A stretch of 42,715 nucleotides of DNA, taken from IMG/VR virus record IMGVR_UViG_3300027822_000022, positions 1 to 42,715 of that record. One strand, given 5' to 3'. The position numbers and the translations under genes are program-made. Source of the stretch: a virus. The notes under the pieces are model-generated. The model searched no databases and was not told the DNA's origin. It was given only the letters and a program-made list of their open reading frames with translations. The stretch's first letter is position 1; each line of letters starts with the position of its first letter. Shown piece by piece: positions 23,868 to 29,997 of the stretch.

Positions 23868-24224
23868 TCATGAGATTTTGCCCTTCATATCCAGGGGCAC
23901 GACCCTTTCGGGTGTACACTTGCCATTGCTCAATTCACGCAATTGGTCCTTTAATATCGCCAGGTCGCGCTCGGCAGTGGCGGCACGGTGCGCCATATCG
24001 CCGCGAAGCTCGCCCTCGAAGCCTTCCAGATTGTCCATGAGATTAAGCAACGAGGCGGCGTCCGGAGAATTATCGCCGTTGCACCAATTACGGGCCGACG
24101 AAACGCTCGAATCTGTGGCCACAGCCACGTCCATCAAGAACGTCTTGACGTGCGGAGCCTTGCTGGCCAAGTCGTCCAAGACACATTTAATTCGGGCCTT
24201 GAGTGAGTCTGTCGTCCAATCCAC
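23868..24224 (-). CDS. Putative HTH DNA-binding protein
   Basis: 118 aa from GTG at 24224. Residues 25-60 (VKTFLMDVAVATDSSVSSAR, NWCNGDNSPDAASLLNLMDN) follow the phage HTH pattern in which a recognition helix ends in xxWxxGxxxPxxxxLxxLM. The C-terminus is a coiled coil (ATAERDLAILKDQLRELS) that may dimerise. No strong ribosome site is visible. Early position suggests a regulator of the leftward operon. A plus-strand frame covering the same bases was rejected as a shadow. Confidence 0.6.
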   Translation of the reverse strand: MDWTTDSLKARIKCVLDDLASKAPHVKTFLMDVAVATDSSVSSARNWCNGDNSPDAASLLNLMDNLEGFEGELRGDMAHRAATAERDLAILKDQLRELSNGKCTPERVVPLDMKGKIS

Positions 24225-24364
24225 GGCGGTGTAAGACCTTTGGTTTTTTATCCAAGAGCTTGTCGGTCGTTCCGTGGGAAGGTCGTCCAGTGCTACGGAC
24301 TATCCCACGTCAATTCGGAGGCGCGGCGGCTGCTTCGGCGGTCGCCGTGATTCCGTTAGAGCGG

Positions 24365-24529
24365 TTACCAAGCCCTCCCGCGCGGCGACGGTGGCCGTGG
24401 GTAAGCGTCGTCCGGCCCCGGCCAGCCAGCCGTGTTGCGCCGGATCGCCTTGCCGACAATCAGCGCAACAGCCAGCGGCGCGATCGACAGCCACACCAAT
24501 GAGCCTGCGTCCATGAGGGTCGCTACCAT
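24365..24529 (-). CDS. 54-aa single-pass membrane protein
   Basis: ATG at 24529 preceded by GGAGGAG with six bases spacing, an excellent site. The protein reads MVATLMDAGSLV then a transmembrane helix (WLSIAPLAVALIVGKAI, about residues 13-29), then a basic and proline-rich tail (RRNTAGWPGPDD). Its start overlaps the end of another tiny membrane gene. It could be a small early-expressed membrane modulator. Function unknown. Confidence 0.55.
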   Translation of the reverse strand: MVATLMDAGSLVWLSIAPLAVALIVGKAIRRNTAGWPGPDDAYPRPPSPRGRAW

Positions 24530-24633
24530 GGCCAACTCCTCCCGCGAGCAGGACCGCAGGCAATCGCCATGAGCGAAATGAACGCCCAGGCGGCCAGATC
24601 GTCTGCCGATGTGATGAGAAATAGGTCGGTCAC
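24523..24633 (-). CDS. 36-aa small membrane protein
   Basis: GTG at 24633 with GGGGGG five bases upstream. Reads MTDLFLITSADDLAAW (GTG taken as Met) followed by a hydrophobic run AFISLMAIACG and a short basic end. It overlaps the next small membrane gene by seven bases, with its stop within ATGGTAG. The pair looks like a coupled cassette. Moderate to low confidence because of size. Confidence 0.45.
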   Translation of the reverse strand: MTDLFLITSADDLAAWAFISLMAIACGPARGRSWPW

Positions 24634-25047
24634 TGAATCCCCCCGAATTCCTTGTCTCAGCAGGCCAGAACTAGGCTCCGCTCACGGATTAGTGATGATG
24701 GCTGCCGCAACGCAGCAAATGGCATTTTCGGTAAATACAAGATTTCACAATGCCTTAGCCGCAATCCGCAGTTGCGGTATGCGAATCTGCGTATACCCCC
24801 AATACGCCAAACCGCACGCCGGAAACCGGCTCTACATGCTTGGGTATGTGATTGATTTCGCTTGCCAGGAGGGCCGATGTGGACACCGCCCGCGCGATTC
24901 ATGGACTTTTGAATTCCGCCGCCCTGCAACGCCGCTATGCCGCCGCACACAATTGCCCCGAAGTCGCGGCCCTGGCCCGGTCCAATATCACGATGGCACG
25001 CCGCTTGCGATGCCCCGAGGAATACCAACCTCGGGAGGCAAGCGCCT
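24634..25047. other. Intergenic control region with inverted repeats
   Basis: No gene is convincing here. It contains a perfect inverted repeat CCGCA-GT-TGCGG (24766-24777) running into a second near-perfect one, GGTATGCG-N6-CGTATACC (24776-24797). These are likely regulator sites. A strong AGGAGG before ATG/GTG at 24877-24881 opens a frame on the plus strand that begins VDTARAIHGLLNSAALQRRY, but the frame has no stop until 25853 and would run over the antisense Cro gene, so I did not call it. A short real peptide there with a frameshift is possible. Confidence 0.4.
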
Positions 25048-25209
25048 ATGCCCAACGAAGAACTCTGCCGACACCTGCGCACCAATCTGGCAGCGCTCCA
25101 CAGACTCCAAACCCAACACCTGCGCGAGGCCAAGGACCTCGAACCGCTCATCGAGGAAGCCCGGCGGGTTATGGTTCGGATGGGCTGCGAGACGAACGGC
25201 ATGGATTAA
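25048..25209 (+). CDS. 53-aa helical protein between control region and switch
   Basis: ATG at 25048 with GGGAGG about nine bases upstream. The protein is one amphipathic helical unit: MPNEELCRHLRTNLAALHRL, QTQHLREAKDLEPLIEEARR. It ends six bases before the convergent stop of the Cro-like gene. It may be a small antirepressor or accessory regulator; nothing in the sequence proves this. Confidence 0.5.
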   Translation: MPNEELCRHLRTNLAALHRLQTQHLREAKDLEPLIEEARRVMVRMGCETNGMD

Positions 25210-25215
25210 CCCCCC

Positions 25216-25431
25216 TTAGGCAGCCGCTTCCGGTAAAAACCCCTCCGGGAGCGGCTTTCCGGCCTCTTTGGCCAGGGCGGCGACCTGGAAGCGCCACTTC
25301 CAGGGAACACCCGCCGTTTTCCACTTGTAGACCGCCTCACGGTCTAATGATTCACCGGCCATCTCGCCCAAGGCTTTGGCCAGCTTCGTCCCGCCTCCTA
25401 GGGCGTCGATCAATGTCGCGTGCTCTGACAC
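25216..25431 (-). CDS. Cro-like regulator (carph-isopro/YdaS-type HTH)
   Basis: 71 aa from GTG at 25431. Sequence: ATLIDALGGGTKLAKALGEM, DREAVYKWKTAGVPWKWRFQ, VAALAKEAGKPLPEGFL. The VPWKWR segment plus the downstream Leu-rich helix is the signature of phage Cro/YdaS-like regulators that have the isopro motif. It diverges from the XRE repressor at 25491. The -10 box of the facing promoter ends seven bases before GTG, so the mRNA may have almost no leader. A longer frame from 25500 would cross the promoter and was rejected. Confidence 0.8.
   Translation of the reverse strand: MSEHATLIDALGGGTKLAKALGEMAGESLDREAVYKWKTAGVPWKWRFQVAALAKEAGKPLPEGFLPEAAA
25223..25258 (+). terminator. Possible terminator stem-loop
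   Basis: GCCGCTTCCGG and CCGGGAGCGGC form an 11-bp stem with one G-U type mismatch and an 11-base loop, then a short T run. It lies in the last codons of the Cro-like gene. On the plus strand it would end the transcript of the 53-aa gene; the T run is weak, so this is tentative. Confidence 0.3.
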
Positions 25432-25437
25432 GACGCA

Positions 25438-25466
25438 ATACTCAGAGTTTTTCTCTGAGTTGTCAA
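25438..25466 (-). promoter_or_regulatory. Leftward early promoter with operator in its spacer
   Basis: On the minus strand TTGACA (25466-25461), a 17-bp spacer, then GAGTAT (25443-25438) form a good sigma-70 promoter. The spacer is filled by the operator palindrome (25441-25459). Transcription would start at about 25431, which is the GTG of the Cro-like gene. Mirror of lambda PR. Confidence 0.7.
25441..25459. promoter_or_regulatory. Repressor operator, perfect 7-5-7 palindrome
   Basis: CTCAGAGTTTTTCTCTGAG: perfect 7-bp arms around five T. The same sequence, one base different, recurs at 25937-25955 inside another promoter spacer, and a degenerate copy lies at 25905-25923. An adjoining TTGTC-N5-GACAA repeat (25460-25474) may be a second type of site. 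Confidence 0.7.
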
Positions 25467-25490
25467 GTAGACAATTTGGGCGACGACTGG

Positions 25491-25853
25491 ATGATGGCAC
25501 TCAACGAAAATTTCGGCATGGATCGGGAAAGCCGAGACGCGCCGGTTAACTACCTCAAAGAGTGTGGGGAACGTCTTGAGCGCGTCCGGCTGGCGTTGGG
25601 GTATCCGAAGCGCCCGGCATTCATCCGGGACTTGTTCGGCAACCAGCTTGAAGAATCAGAAGTGGCCCGCCGCCGTGCCCAGCTTGAGAAATGGGAATCC
25701 GGTGAGGTGCTGGCCCGGCCCTGGTTTGTCGATCATCTCAAGGCGGTGTTCAACGTCACTCAGGACTATGTGTTCTCCGGCGATAAGCGGGGGCTGACCT
25801 TTGAGCTGCGCAACGCCATTGATGAGATCGAGCGCAAGAACCGCCCCCGGTAA
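25491..25853 (+). CDS. XRE-family HTH repressor (CI-like)
   Basis: 120 aa from ATG at 25491; ATG codons at 25494 and 25518 are alternatives, and no start has a strong ribosome site, which suits a low-level repressor. The protein reads YLKECGERLERVRLALGYPK, RPAFIRDLFGNQLEESEVAR, RRAQLEKWESGEVLARPWFV and DHLKAVFNVTQDYVFSGD, the arrangement of XRE regulators in which W-E-x-G ends the recognition region. It lacks the LexA/CI peptidase part, so induction cannot run through RecA-driven self-cleavage of this protein. It lies between the two operator sets, as cI does in lambda. Confidence 0.8.
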   Translation: MMALNENFGMDRESRDAPVNYLKECGERLERVRLALGYPKRPAFIRDLFGNQLEESEVARRRAQLEKWESGEVLARPWFVDHLKAVFNVTQDYVFSGDKRGLTFELRNAIDEIERKNRPR

Positions 25854-25904
25854 CCTTTAATTTCCCCGGTTTTTTCGGCACTGCGTTCGGCAGGCCGTTT
25901 CGTG

Positions 25905-25923
25905 CGCCGAGTTTTTCTCTGAA
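25905..25923. promoter_or_regulatory. Degenerate second copy of the operator
   Basis: CGCCGAGTTTTTCTCTGAA keeps five of seven bases of the left arm and six of seven of the right arm, with the same central T5. It ends seven bases before the -35 box of the rightward promoter and could bind repressor cooperatively with the site at 25937. Confidence 0.55.
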
Positions 25924-25929
25924 TACCCC

Positions 25930-25958
25930 TTGACTTCTCAGAGTTTTTCTCTGATATT
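25930..25958 (+). promoter_or_regulatory. Rightward early promoter with embedded operator
   Basis: TTGACT (25930-25935), 17 bases, GATATT (25953-25958). The spacer carries CTCAGAGTTTTTCTCTGA (25937-25954), the same operator, placed as in the leftward promoter. The first gene of the accessory operon starts at 25991. It corresponds to lambda PL in a mirrored map: same strand as the repressor gene and downstream of it. Confidence 0.7.
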
Positions 25959-25990
25959 ATCTCTCAGGAACACAACCTGGGAGCCGCGCC

Positions 25991-26305
25991 ATGCCAGCCA
26001 AGACGAAGCCCAAACCCGCCCGCAAGACAAAAGAACGTGCGGTACTCGTGACCACGGCCCACCGTGGGGTTTTCTTCGGTTTTGCGACGAAGACCGACGG
26101 CAACACCATTAAGCTACGCGCGGGCCGCTGTTGCATTTATTGGCCGAGCGAGAACCGGGGTTTTATCGGCCTTGCGAGTGCCGGTCCCGCGAGCGGTGCA
26201 AAGGTCGGCCCCGCCGCTGATATCGAACTACGCGACATCACCAGCGTTGCCGAGTGTACGGCTACCGCAGTTGAAGCATGGGAGAAATTCCCGTGGCGAC
26301 GTTGA
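25991..26305 (+). CDS. Small phage protein, first gene of the rightward operon
   Basis: 104 aa with GGGAG before ATG. After a Lys-rich N-terminus: ERAVLVTTAHRGVFFGFATK, TIKLRAGRCCIYWPSENRGF, IGLASAGPASGAKVGPAADI, ITSVAECTATAVEAWE. This is a recurrent small beta-rich phage protein usually paired with the next, GY-repeat gene. Function unknown. First gene after the repressed promoter, so likely produced immediately on induction. Confidence 0.75.
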   Translation: MPAKTKPKPARKTKERAVLVTTAHRGVFFGFATKTDGNTIKLRAGRCCIYWPSENRGFIGLASAGPASGAKVGPAADIELRDITSVAECTATAVEAWEKFPWRR

Positions 26306-26781
26306 CCCGAGGCAAGGTGCCTAGCTGGGTCGGCTACGGCGACGGCTACGGCTCCGGCTACGGCTCCGGCGACGGCTACGGCTACGGCTCCGGCTACGGC
26401 TACGGCTCCGGCTACGGCTCCGGCTACGGCTACGGCGACTATTGGGTGCAAACCATCAAATACTTTTCAAAAAAATGGCCCGCCAAGCAACGTGCGCGCC
26501 TCGCGGCGCTCAAAAAATCGGGCGCCAAAATTGCTTTCTGGCGGTCCGACAGTAATGGGCGGGCTTGCAACGGCGGCGGCAACTCACCTGTCGCGCCTGG
26601 AACGGTTGAAACCGCTTCTGGGCCGCTGCGGCTGTGCCGCGACGGCTCGCTCCACGCGACGCTCTTGCCGCCCAAGTGGAAAGGTTCGCGTTGGTGGGTT
26701 GTCGCCCTTATTGGCGACGTGGTTGGCGACGACGAAAAGTACGCCGCGCTCAAGCGAGAAGTCATTGGTGAAGCACTATGA
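26293..26781 (+). CDS. Protein with Gly-Tyr/Ser-Gly repeat tract and folded C-domain
   Basis: 162 aa from GTG at 26293 with GGGAGAA six bases upstream; an ATG at 26278 is a less supported alternative. Residues 14-49 are 18 Gly-X pairs (X = Tyr, Ser or Asp). The rest is folded: YFSKKWPAKQRARLAALKKS, GAKIAFWRSDSNGRACNGGG, GPLRLCRDGSLHATLLPPKW, RWWVVALIGDVVGDDEKYAA. The repeat could be a flexible or phase-separating tether. The C-domain recurs in phages with no known role. It overlaps the previous gene by 13 bases. Confidence 0.75.
   Translation: MATLTRGKVPSWVGYGDGYGSGYGSGDGYGYGSGYGYGSGYGSGYGYGDYWVQTIKYFSKKWPAKQRARLAALKKSGAKIAFWRSDSNGRACNGGGNSPVAPGTVETASGPLRLCRDGSLHATLLPPKWKGSRWWVVALIGDVVGDDEKYAALKREVIGEAL
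26332..26439 (+). repeat. Hexanucleotide tandem repeat (GGCTAC / GGCTCC / GGCGAC)
   Basis: Eighteen six-base units encoding Gly-Tyr, Gly-Ser or Gly-Asp. The units are nearly identical at the DNA level, so slippage can change the count in multiples of six bases without breaking the frame. Confidence 0.9.
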
Positions 26782-26903
26782 CCATGCTCCGCCTCCTCCT
26801 CCGCCATCCAATAATCACGCTGGCCTTCCTGTACGTCACCCGCACGGCGCAGGACCCGTCCAACCCGAATAAGCGGGTGCAGGAAGGGTGGTGGTATCCA
26901 TGA
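26778..26903 (+). CDS. 41-aa protein, possible membrane segment
   Basis: ATGA overlap at both ends. Reads MTMLRLLLRHPIITLAFLYV followed by a polar tail ending EGWWYP. The first 20 residues are hydrophobic with two Arg and may form a membrane helix. Function unknown. Supported by coupling. Confidence 0.6.
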   Translation: MTMLRLLLRHPIITLAFLYVTRTAQDPSNPNKRVQEGWWYP

Positions 26904-27139
26904 CCAACCTGTTCGGAATTGAGCCGCTCATGCCGGCTCGTGGCCGCGACTACAAAAGCCGCGACGAGATGCAGGCAGCCTTCGACGCAAACCGTGACCT
27001 CATGACTGCATCCGGTGTCGTCACGAGCAAGCAAGACCTGATCGATATGGGTCACACCGGAACGGTATCGGCGCGCTGGGGTCGGCTGCAAATGAGGGGC
27101 GTTTTGTTCATCACGCAGAAAGAGGACGCCAAGCCATGA
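26900..27139 (+). CDS. 79-aa phage protein of unknown function
   Basis: ATG at 26900 overlaps the previous stop; a start at 26888 is possible but lies in the preceding gene. Contains ARGRDYKSRDEMQAAFDANR, DLMTASGVVTSKQDLIDMGH and RWGRLQMRGVLFI. This looks like a small winged-helix or regulatory fold seen in other phages. The stop overlaps the next start. Confidence 0.65.
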   Translation: MTNLFGIEPLMPARGRDYKSRDEMQAAFDANRDLMTASGVVTSKQDLIDMGHTGTVSARWGRLQMRGVLFITQKEDAKP

Positions 27140-27381
27140 CCCAGGCCACCTGCACATACGATTGGCTGAACCGAGCGCTTGACGGCGCCCCCGTATGGAA
27201 CCTTGGCCAGCTTTCGAATCTTGATCGCCGAGTCTTGGATCAGGCCGTGCGCGCTGGTGAGCTTCTCAAGGCCCGTGCGCGCTGGCGATTCATCTCACCG
27301 CTCAAGACGGTCTGGTATCGCGCCGATTGCACGCCTCAGGAAGTCATGGCGGTTGAGTATTGGAAGCAGCGCGCGTCATGA
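27136..27381 (+). CDS. 81-aa phage protein of unknown function
   Basis: ATGA overlaps on both sides. Helical with aromatic residues: CTYDWLNRALDGAPVWNLGQ, LSNLDRRVLDQAVRAGELLK, RWRFISPLKTVWYRADCTPQ. Likely a small DNA- or protein-binding accessory protein; the DRRVLDQAVRAGEL part resembles a helix-turn-helix start. Not identified. Confidence 0.65.
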   Translation: MTQATCTYDWLNRALDGAPVWNLGQLSNLDRRVLDQAVRAGELLKARARWRFISPLKTVWYRADCTPQEVMAVEYWKQRAS

Positions 27382-27665
27382 CCGCCCCCCTTCCCGATTT
27401 CCAAAACTGGTCCTCGCTCGACGCGGACACGCAAGCGAGCTTGAAGGCCTCACCACCTTTGGTCTGCCCCTTCTGCGGCCAGCCGCCGCACATCGAGGAA
27501 GGCGAGCAATACTGGTTCATCACCTGCGAGAACCGCGCATGTCACAGCGAGGCCTGCGTTCACGGCACGACGATAGAGGAAGCCGTGCGCCGCTGGAACC
27601 CGCGCGCGAACTACGAGTCCGACATGGCGCAGGCAATCACTGGCCCAATGAAGGCGGCGGAGTGA
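27378..27665 (+). CDS. Lar-family restriction alleviation protein
   Basis: 95 aa from ATG at 27378 (ATGA). Zinc-ribbon core: LVCPFCGQPPHIEEGEQYWF then ITCENRACHSEACVHGTTIE and EAVRRWN. The CPFCG start, a second Cys pair and the final xxAVxxWN are the Lar signature. Rac-prophage Lar eases type I restriction by raising host modification. Here it probably protects incoming or induced phage DNA. Good family match, inferred role. Confidence 0.8.
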   Translation: MTAPLPDFQNWSSLDADTQASLKASPPLVCPFCGQPPHIEEGEQYWFITCENRACHSEACVHGTTIEEAVRRWNPRANYESDMAQAITGPMKAAE

Positions 27666-27673
27666 GGTTGAAG

Positions 27674-27970
27674 ATGGACGACAAATACATTCTCGACGGA
27701 GAAAAGGCGGTGCCGGAACCCGATTTGCTCAAGTGGGCGACTTGGTACCAAACGGCCGACCGGCGCGTTGCAAACAACAAGATCGGGGAAGTGAGAGTCT
27801 CGACCGTGTTTCTCGCCGTCGACCATTCTTTCGGAGAGGGGCCGCCACAACTGTTCGAAACCTTGGTATTCGACGGGCCCTTGTCGGATGAAATGGACCG
27901 CTATGCGACATGGGCTGAAGCGGTAGCTGGGCACGCGAAAATGGTCGAGCGCGTACGTGCCGCTGAGTAG
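27674..27970 (+). CDS. Conserved small phage protein
   Basis: 98 aa with AGGTTGAAG before ATG. Sequence YILDGEKAVPEPDLLKWATW, ADRRVANNKIGEVRVSTVFL, AVDHSFGEGPPQLFETLVFD, MDRYATWAEAVAGHAKMVER. This protein is widespread in prophages of many bacteria, almost always uncharacterised. It begins eight bases after the Lar stop. I cannot give a function. Confidence 0.8.
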   Translation: MDDKYILDGEKAVPEPDLLKWATWYQTADRRVANNKIGEVRVSTVFLAVDHSFGEGPPQLFETLVFDGPLSDEMDRYATWAEAVAGHAKMVERVRAAE

Positions 27971-27980
27971 GGAGAGAACG

Positions 27981-28295
27981 ATGGCAAACGACAAAGACGG
28001 TGGTTTGGCACTCCCGCGCATCATAATTTTTCGCGGCAAAACCAATTTGTTCGGGACGAGCTTGGAGCGTGAAATCGAGGTTGACCCAGACAATCTCTAC
28101 CCATTCACCCGTGTTGGCTACTACGGGCCGTGCATGGCGTGTGACGCTGATTTGCACAAGGGCGCTTGGTACGAACGCGTTGGGCAAACCGGCAGACGTT
28201 ATTGGTGTTGTGATTGTGTTGAAAGGATTTTGACCGGAACCACCGACGCAATGCTCGCAGAACGCAGCAAATCCCCAGAGCCCACCGATGCCTAG
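27981..28295 (+). CDS. Cys-rich small phage protein
   Basis: 104 aa, with GGGAGAG before ATG at 27981. Contains two Cys pairs, CMACDADLHKG and WCCDCVE, that could form one zinc site, after a beta-rich N-terminus (PRIIIFRGKTNLFGTSLERE). Its stop overlaps the next start (ATGCCTAG). Function unknown. Confidence 0.65.
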   Translation: MANDKDGGLALPRIIIFRGKTNLFGTSLEREIEVDPDNLYPFTRVGYYGPCMACDADLHKGAWYERVGQTGRRYWCCDCVERILTGTTDAMLAERSKSPEPTDA

Positions 28296-28491
28296 CACAC
28301 CCTCACCAGAGAAGGCTTCGCCGCTACATCCATACTGCAAAGTCTGCGGGTGGCGTAAGGGCGGCGTCAATTCTTGGGACGGAGAAGCGTGCAAGTGCGG
28401 CCACCGGGAACCGCCCATGCCGCAGCGCGGTATGGAGGCCATAGAGGCCGCAGTCGCCGCCGCCCGCGAGGAAGGTGGAACCGATGCCTAG
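28288..28491 (+). CDS. 67-aa putative zinc-ribbon protein
   Basis: Starts MPSTPSPEKASPLHPYCKVC; YCKVCGWRKGG and ACKCGHRE supply a four-Cys zinc ribbon. The C-terminus is an acidic/Ala helix. Its first 25 bases are almost the same as those of the next gene (28484), a local duplication of a gene start. Function unknown. Confidence 0.65.
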   Translation: MPSTPSPEKASPLHPYCKVCGWRKGGVNSWDGEACKCGHREPPMPQRGMEAIEAAVAAAREEGGTDA

Positions 28492-28777
28492 CACACCAGA
28501 GAAGGTCAAAACGCAAATGATCCCCTTCACGCAATACAAGCTGCCGGACGGACGGCGGGTCGAAATCTCGATCGAGAGGCCAACGTCGGTTGCTGAGAAG
28601 GCTCGCCAAATCATCGACGCCGGGTACGTCTTCGAATGCGAGGTCCTAACCACAGGGGATGTGAGCTTAACAATCACAGACCCCGAAGAAGGTGATCTCG
28701 CTTTTCAGGTTTGTGCAAATGGTGAGGCGGTTCCGGGCGCCGTGGATCGTCTGGTTGAGGAGTTCAAACTGACATGA
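28484..28777 (+). CDS. 97-aa phage protein of unknown function
   Basis: ATG at 28484 overlaps the previous stop. After the duplicated MPSTPEK start comes IPFTQYKLPDGRRVEISIER, PTSVAEKARQIIDAGYVFEC, EVLTTGDVSLTITDPEEGDL, ending in an acidic helix. This recurs in phages; the DGR and GYxFExEVL pattern is conserved. Probably a small single-domain protein. ATGA overlap with the next gene. Confidence 0.7.
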   Translation: MPSTPEKVKTQMIPFTQYKLPDGRRVEISIERPTSVAEKARQIIDAGYVFECEVLTTGDVSLTITDPEEGDLAFQVCANGEAVPGAVDRLVEEFKLT

Positions 28778-29121
28778 GTGAAGCAACGCCCAGACCCTGG
28801 TTTATCGTCGATGAAAGCAAGGCGGTCCATCGCTGGGTTATCGCACACGGAGAGGGTGACAGCATCGCCGACTGCGCGCCGGTCGGCCCCTGGATGACAC
28901 CAGAAGAAGCCGACGCAAACGCCGCCCTCATAGTCCGCGCAGTCAACAATCATGAGGCGCTGCTGAGTGCGCTTGAGAGTGCCGCCGATGAACTAGTCGT
29001 CTCTCACGCACAGGTGGCAGACCCAGAGAATCGCGAGGGCTGGGATAACGACGACATTTATCGAGTATGGCACCGCGCATGCACAGCCATAGCCGACGCA
29101 AAACCCGGTGGTGGGTCATGA
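28774..29121 (+). CDS. 115-aa conserved phage protein
   Basis: Sequence RPWFIVDESKAVHRWVIAHG, ADCAPVGPWMTPEEADANAA, LIVRAVNNHEALLSALESAA: the DANAxxIVRAVNxHxxLLxAL motif is common in phage and prophage proteins with no known role. Coupled by ATGA overlaps to both neighbours. The ending is Gly-rich. Confidence 0.75.
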   Translation: MSEATPRPWFIVDESKAVHRWVIAHGEGDSIADCAPVGPWMTPEEADANAALIVRAVNNHEALLSALESAADELVVSHAQVADPENREGWDNDDIYRVWHRACTAIADAKPGGGS

Positions 29122-29516
29122 GTGAAGAAGTCCGTGACCTTGTAGCCGCCGCCAATAAAGCGCGCGATATCTTGCGCCAAATCTCGCTGGAAAGCCGAAT
29201 CCTCGGGCCAATCTCCACCAAAGCTCAGTCGGTGGCGTGGGAATTGACAGGCGCCCTCGACGCTCTAGCCAGGAAGCAGCCATGCCCCCCACCCAACGCA
29301 CACAGAACAATCGAGGCCGTAACAGATAACCACGCAGCTGATATTGCCGAAATCGACCGGCTCAAGGCCACGGTTGAGTTGTTGCGGACAAGGGGCAAGG
29401 CGCTAACCGTCGCAATGATCGAAGGGGGGAATTGTTCGTCTGAAAGTTTTCAAGGTCTTTCATACGAGTACGCGGCGCTAGTGGATGCCTTGGAAGAGAC
29501 GGAACCGAAGCAATGA
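29118..29516 (+). CDS. 132-aa helical phage protein
   Basis: ATG at 29118 (ATGA). Three helical blocks: SEEVRDLVAAANKARDILRQ, VAWELTGALDALARKQPCPP and ADIAEIDRLKATVELLRTRG, the last a coiled coil. A longer start at 29067 lies in the previous gene. No function can be assigned. Confidence 0.65.
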   Translation: MSEEVRDLVAAANKARDILRQISLESRILGPISTKAQSVAWELTGALDALARKQPCPPPNAHRTIEAVTDNHAADIAEIDRLKATVELLRTRGKALTVAMIEGGNCSSESFQGLSYEYAALVDALEETEPKQ

Positions 29517-29586
29517 CCGCCTCTACGCAAGCGCAACGTGTTGCGTTTTCGCGGGAGCGGCGGCGTGGAAAGCGGACACGCATGAG

Positions 29587-29769
29587 ATGGTCGGACGGGA
29601 AAAACCACAGTACGGAAAAGACGCACTGGCCCAGATCGCGAAAGCGGTTAAACCGGCTCAGCCGGCAGTCTCCCAGGGGGCTGTATTTGGGAATCACCGG
29701 AGGCAGCGCACGGAAACGGGTGCCGAGCCGAAGCCGGAGTTGCGCCCGGCCCGCGCCCCGACTGATTAG
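29587..29769 (+). CDS. Short protein; reading frame uncertain
   Basis: Two frames compete. The frame from ATG 29587 (60 aa) reads MVGREKPQYGKDALAQIAKA and ends EPKPELRPARAPTD, which looks like ordinary protein. A second frame, 29513-29779, has ideal overlaps with both neighbours (ATGA and TGATG) but translates into an Arg/Ser-rich sequence typical of an out-of-frame reading. A frameshift joining the two is possible. Confidence 0.4.
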   Translation: MVGREKPQYGKDALAQIAKAVKPAQPAVSQGAVFGNHRRQRTETGAEPKPELRPARAPTD

Positions 29770-29778
29770 GAGAAGGTG

Positions 29779-29997
29779 ATGGACGCGCAAGGTAAATTTT
29801 GGTTCGCAATATGGGTCACAATAGCTGTGTTTTTGTTGGCTTTAATCGCCACAGCCACAATGGAAAATTTTGCTTCCACGAAATCCGACAACGCAGCCAT
29901 GGTTGAAATGATGCAGCGCGGTGCTAGTGCCATTCAAGCTCGCTGTGCGGTTAAGGGCGGTGACCCAATAATCTGCTACGAGGCGCTGAGCAGATGA
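29779..29997 (+). CDS. 72-aa single-pass membrane protein
   Basis: Start ATG at 29779 with AGGAGAAGG upstream. Residues 8-28 (FWFAIWVTIAVFLLALIATA) are a transmembrane helix; the rest is polar, with two Cys (ARCAVKGGDPIICYEALSR). It precedes another small membrane gene. It may act on the host envelope or in exclusion. Unknown family. Confidence 0.65.
   Translation: MDAQGKFWFAIWVTIAVFLLALIATATMENFASTKSDNAAMVEMMQRGASAIQARCAVKGGDPIICYEALSR

Noticed and set aside
23878-24234. Plus-strand frame of 118 codons opposite the HTH gene
   Set aside because: It is Ser/Arg-rich, with no ribosome site; the minus-strand HTH pattern is clearer.
24852-25853. A 333-codon open frame on the plus strand
   Set aside because: Only its last 120 codons (XRE repressor) look like protein with known motifs. 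The middle runs antisense through the Cro-like gene and is Arg/Pro-rich, as expected from a GC-rich shadow frame. A short gene at the start with AGGAGG remains possible.
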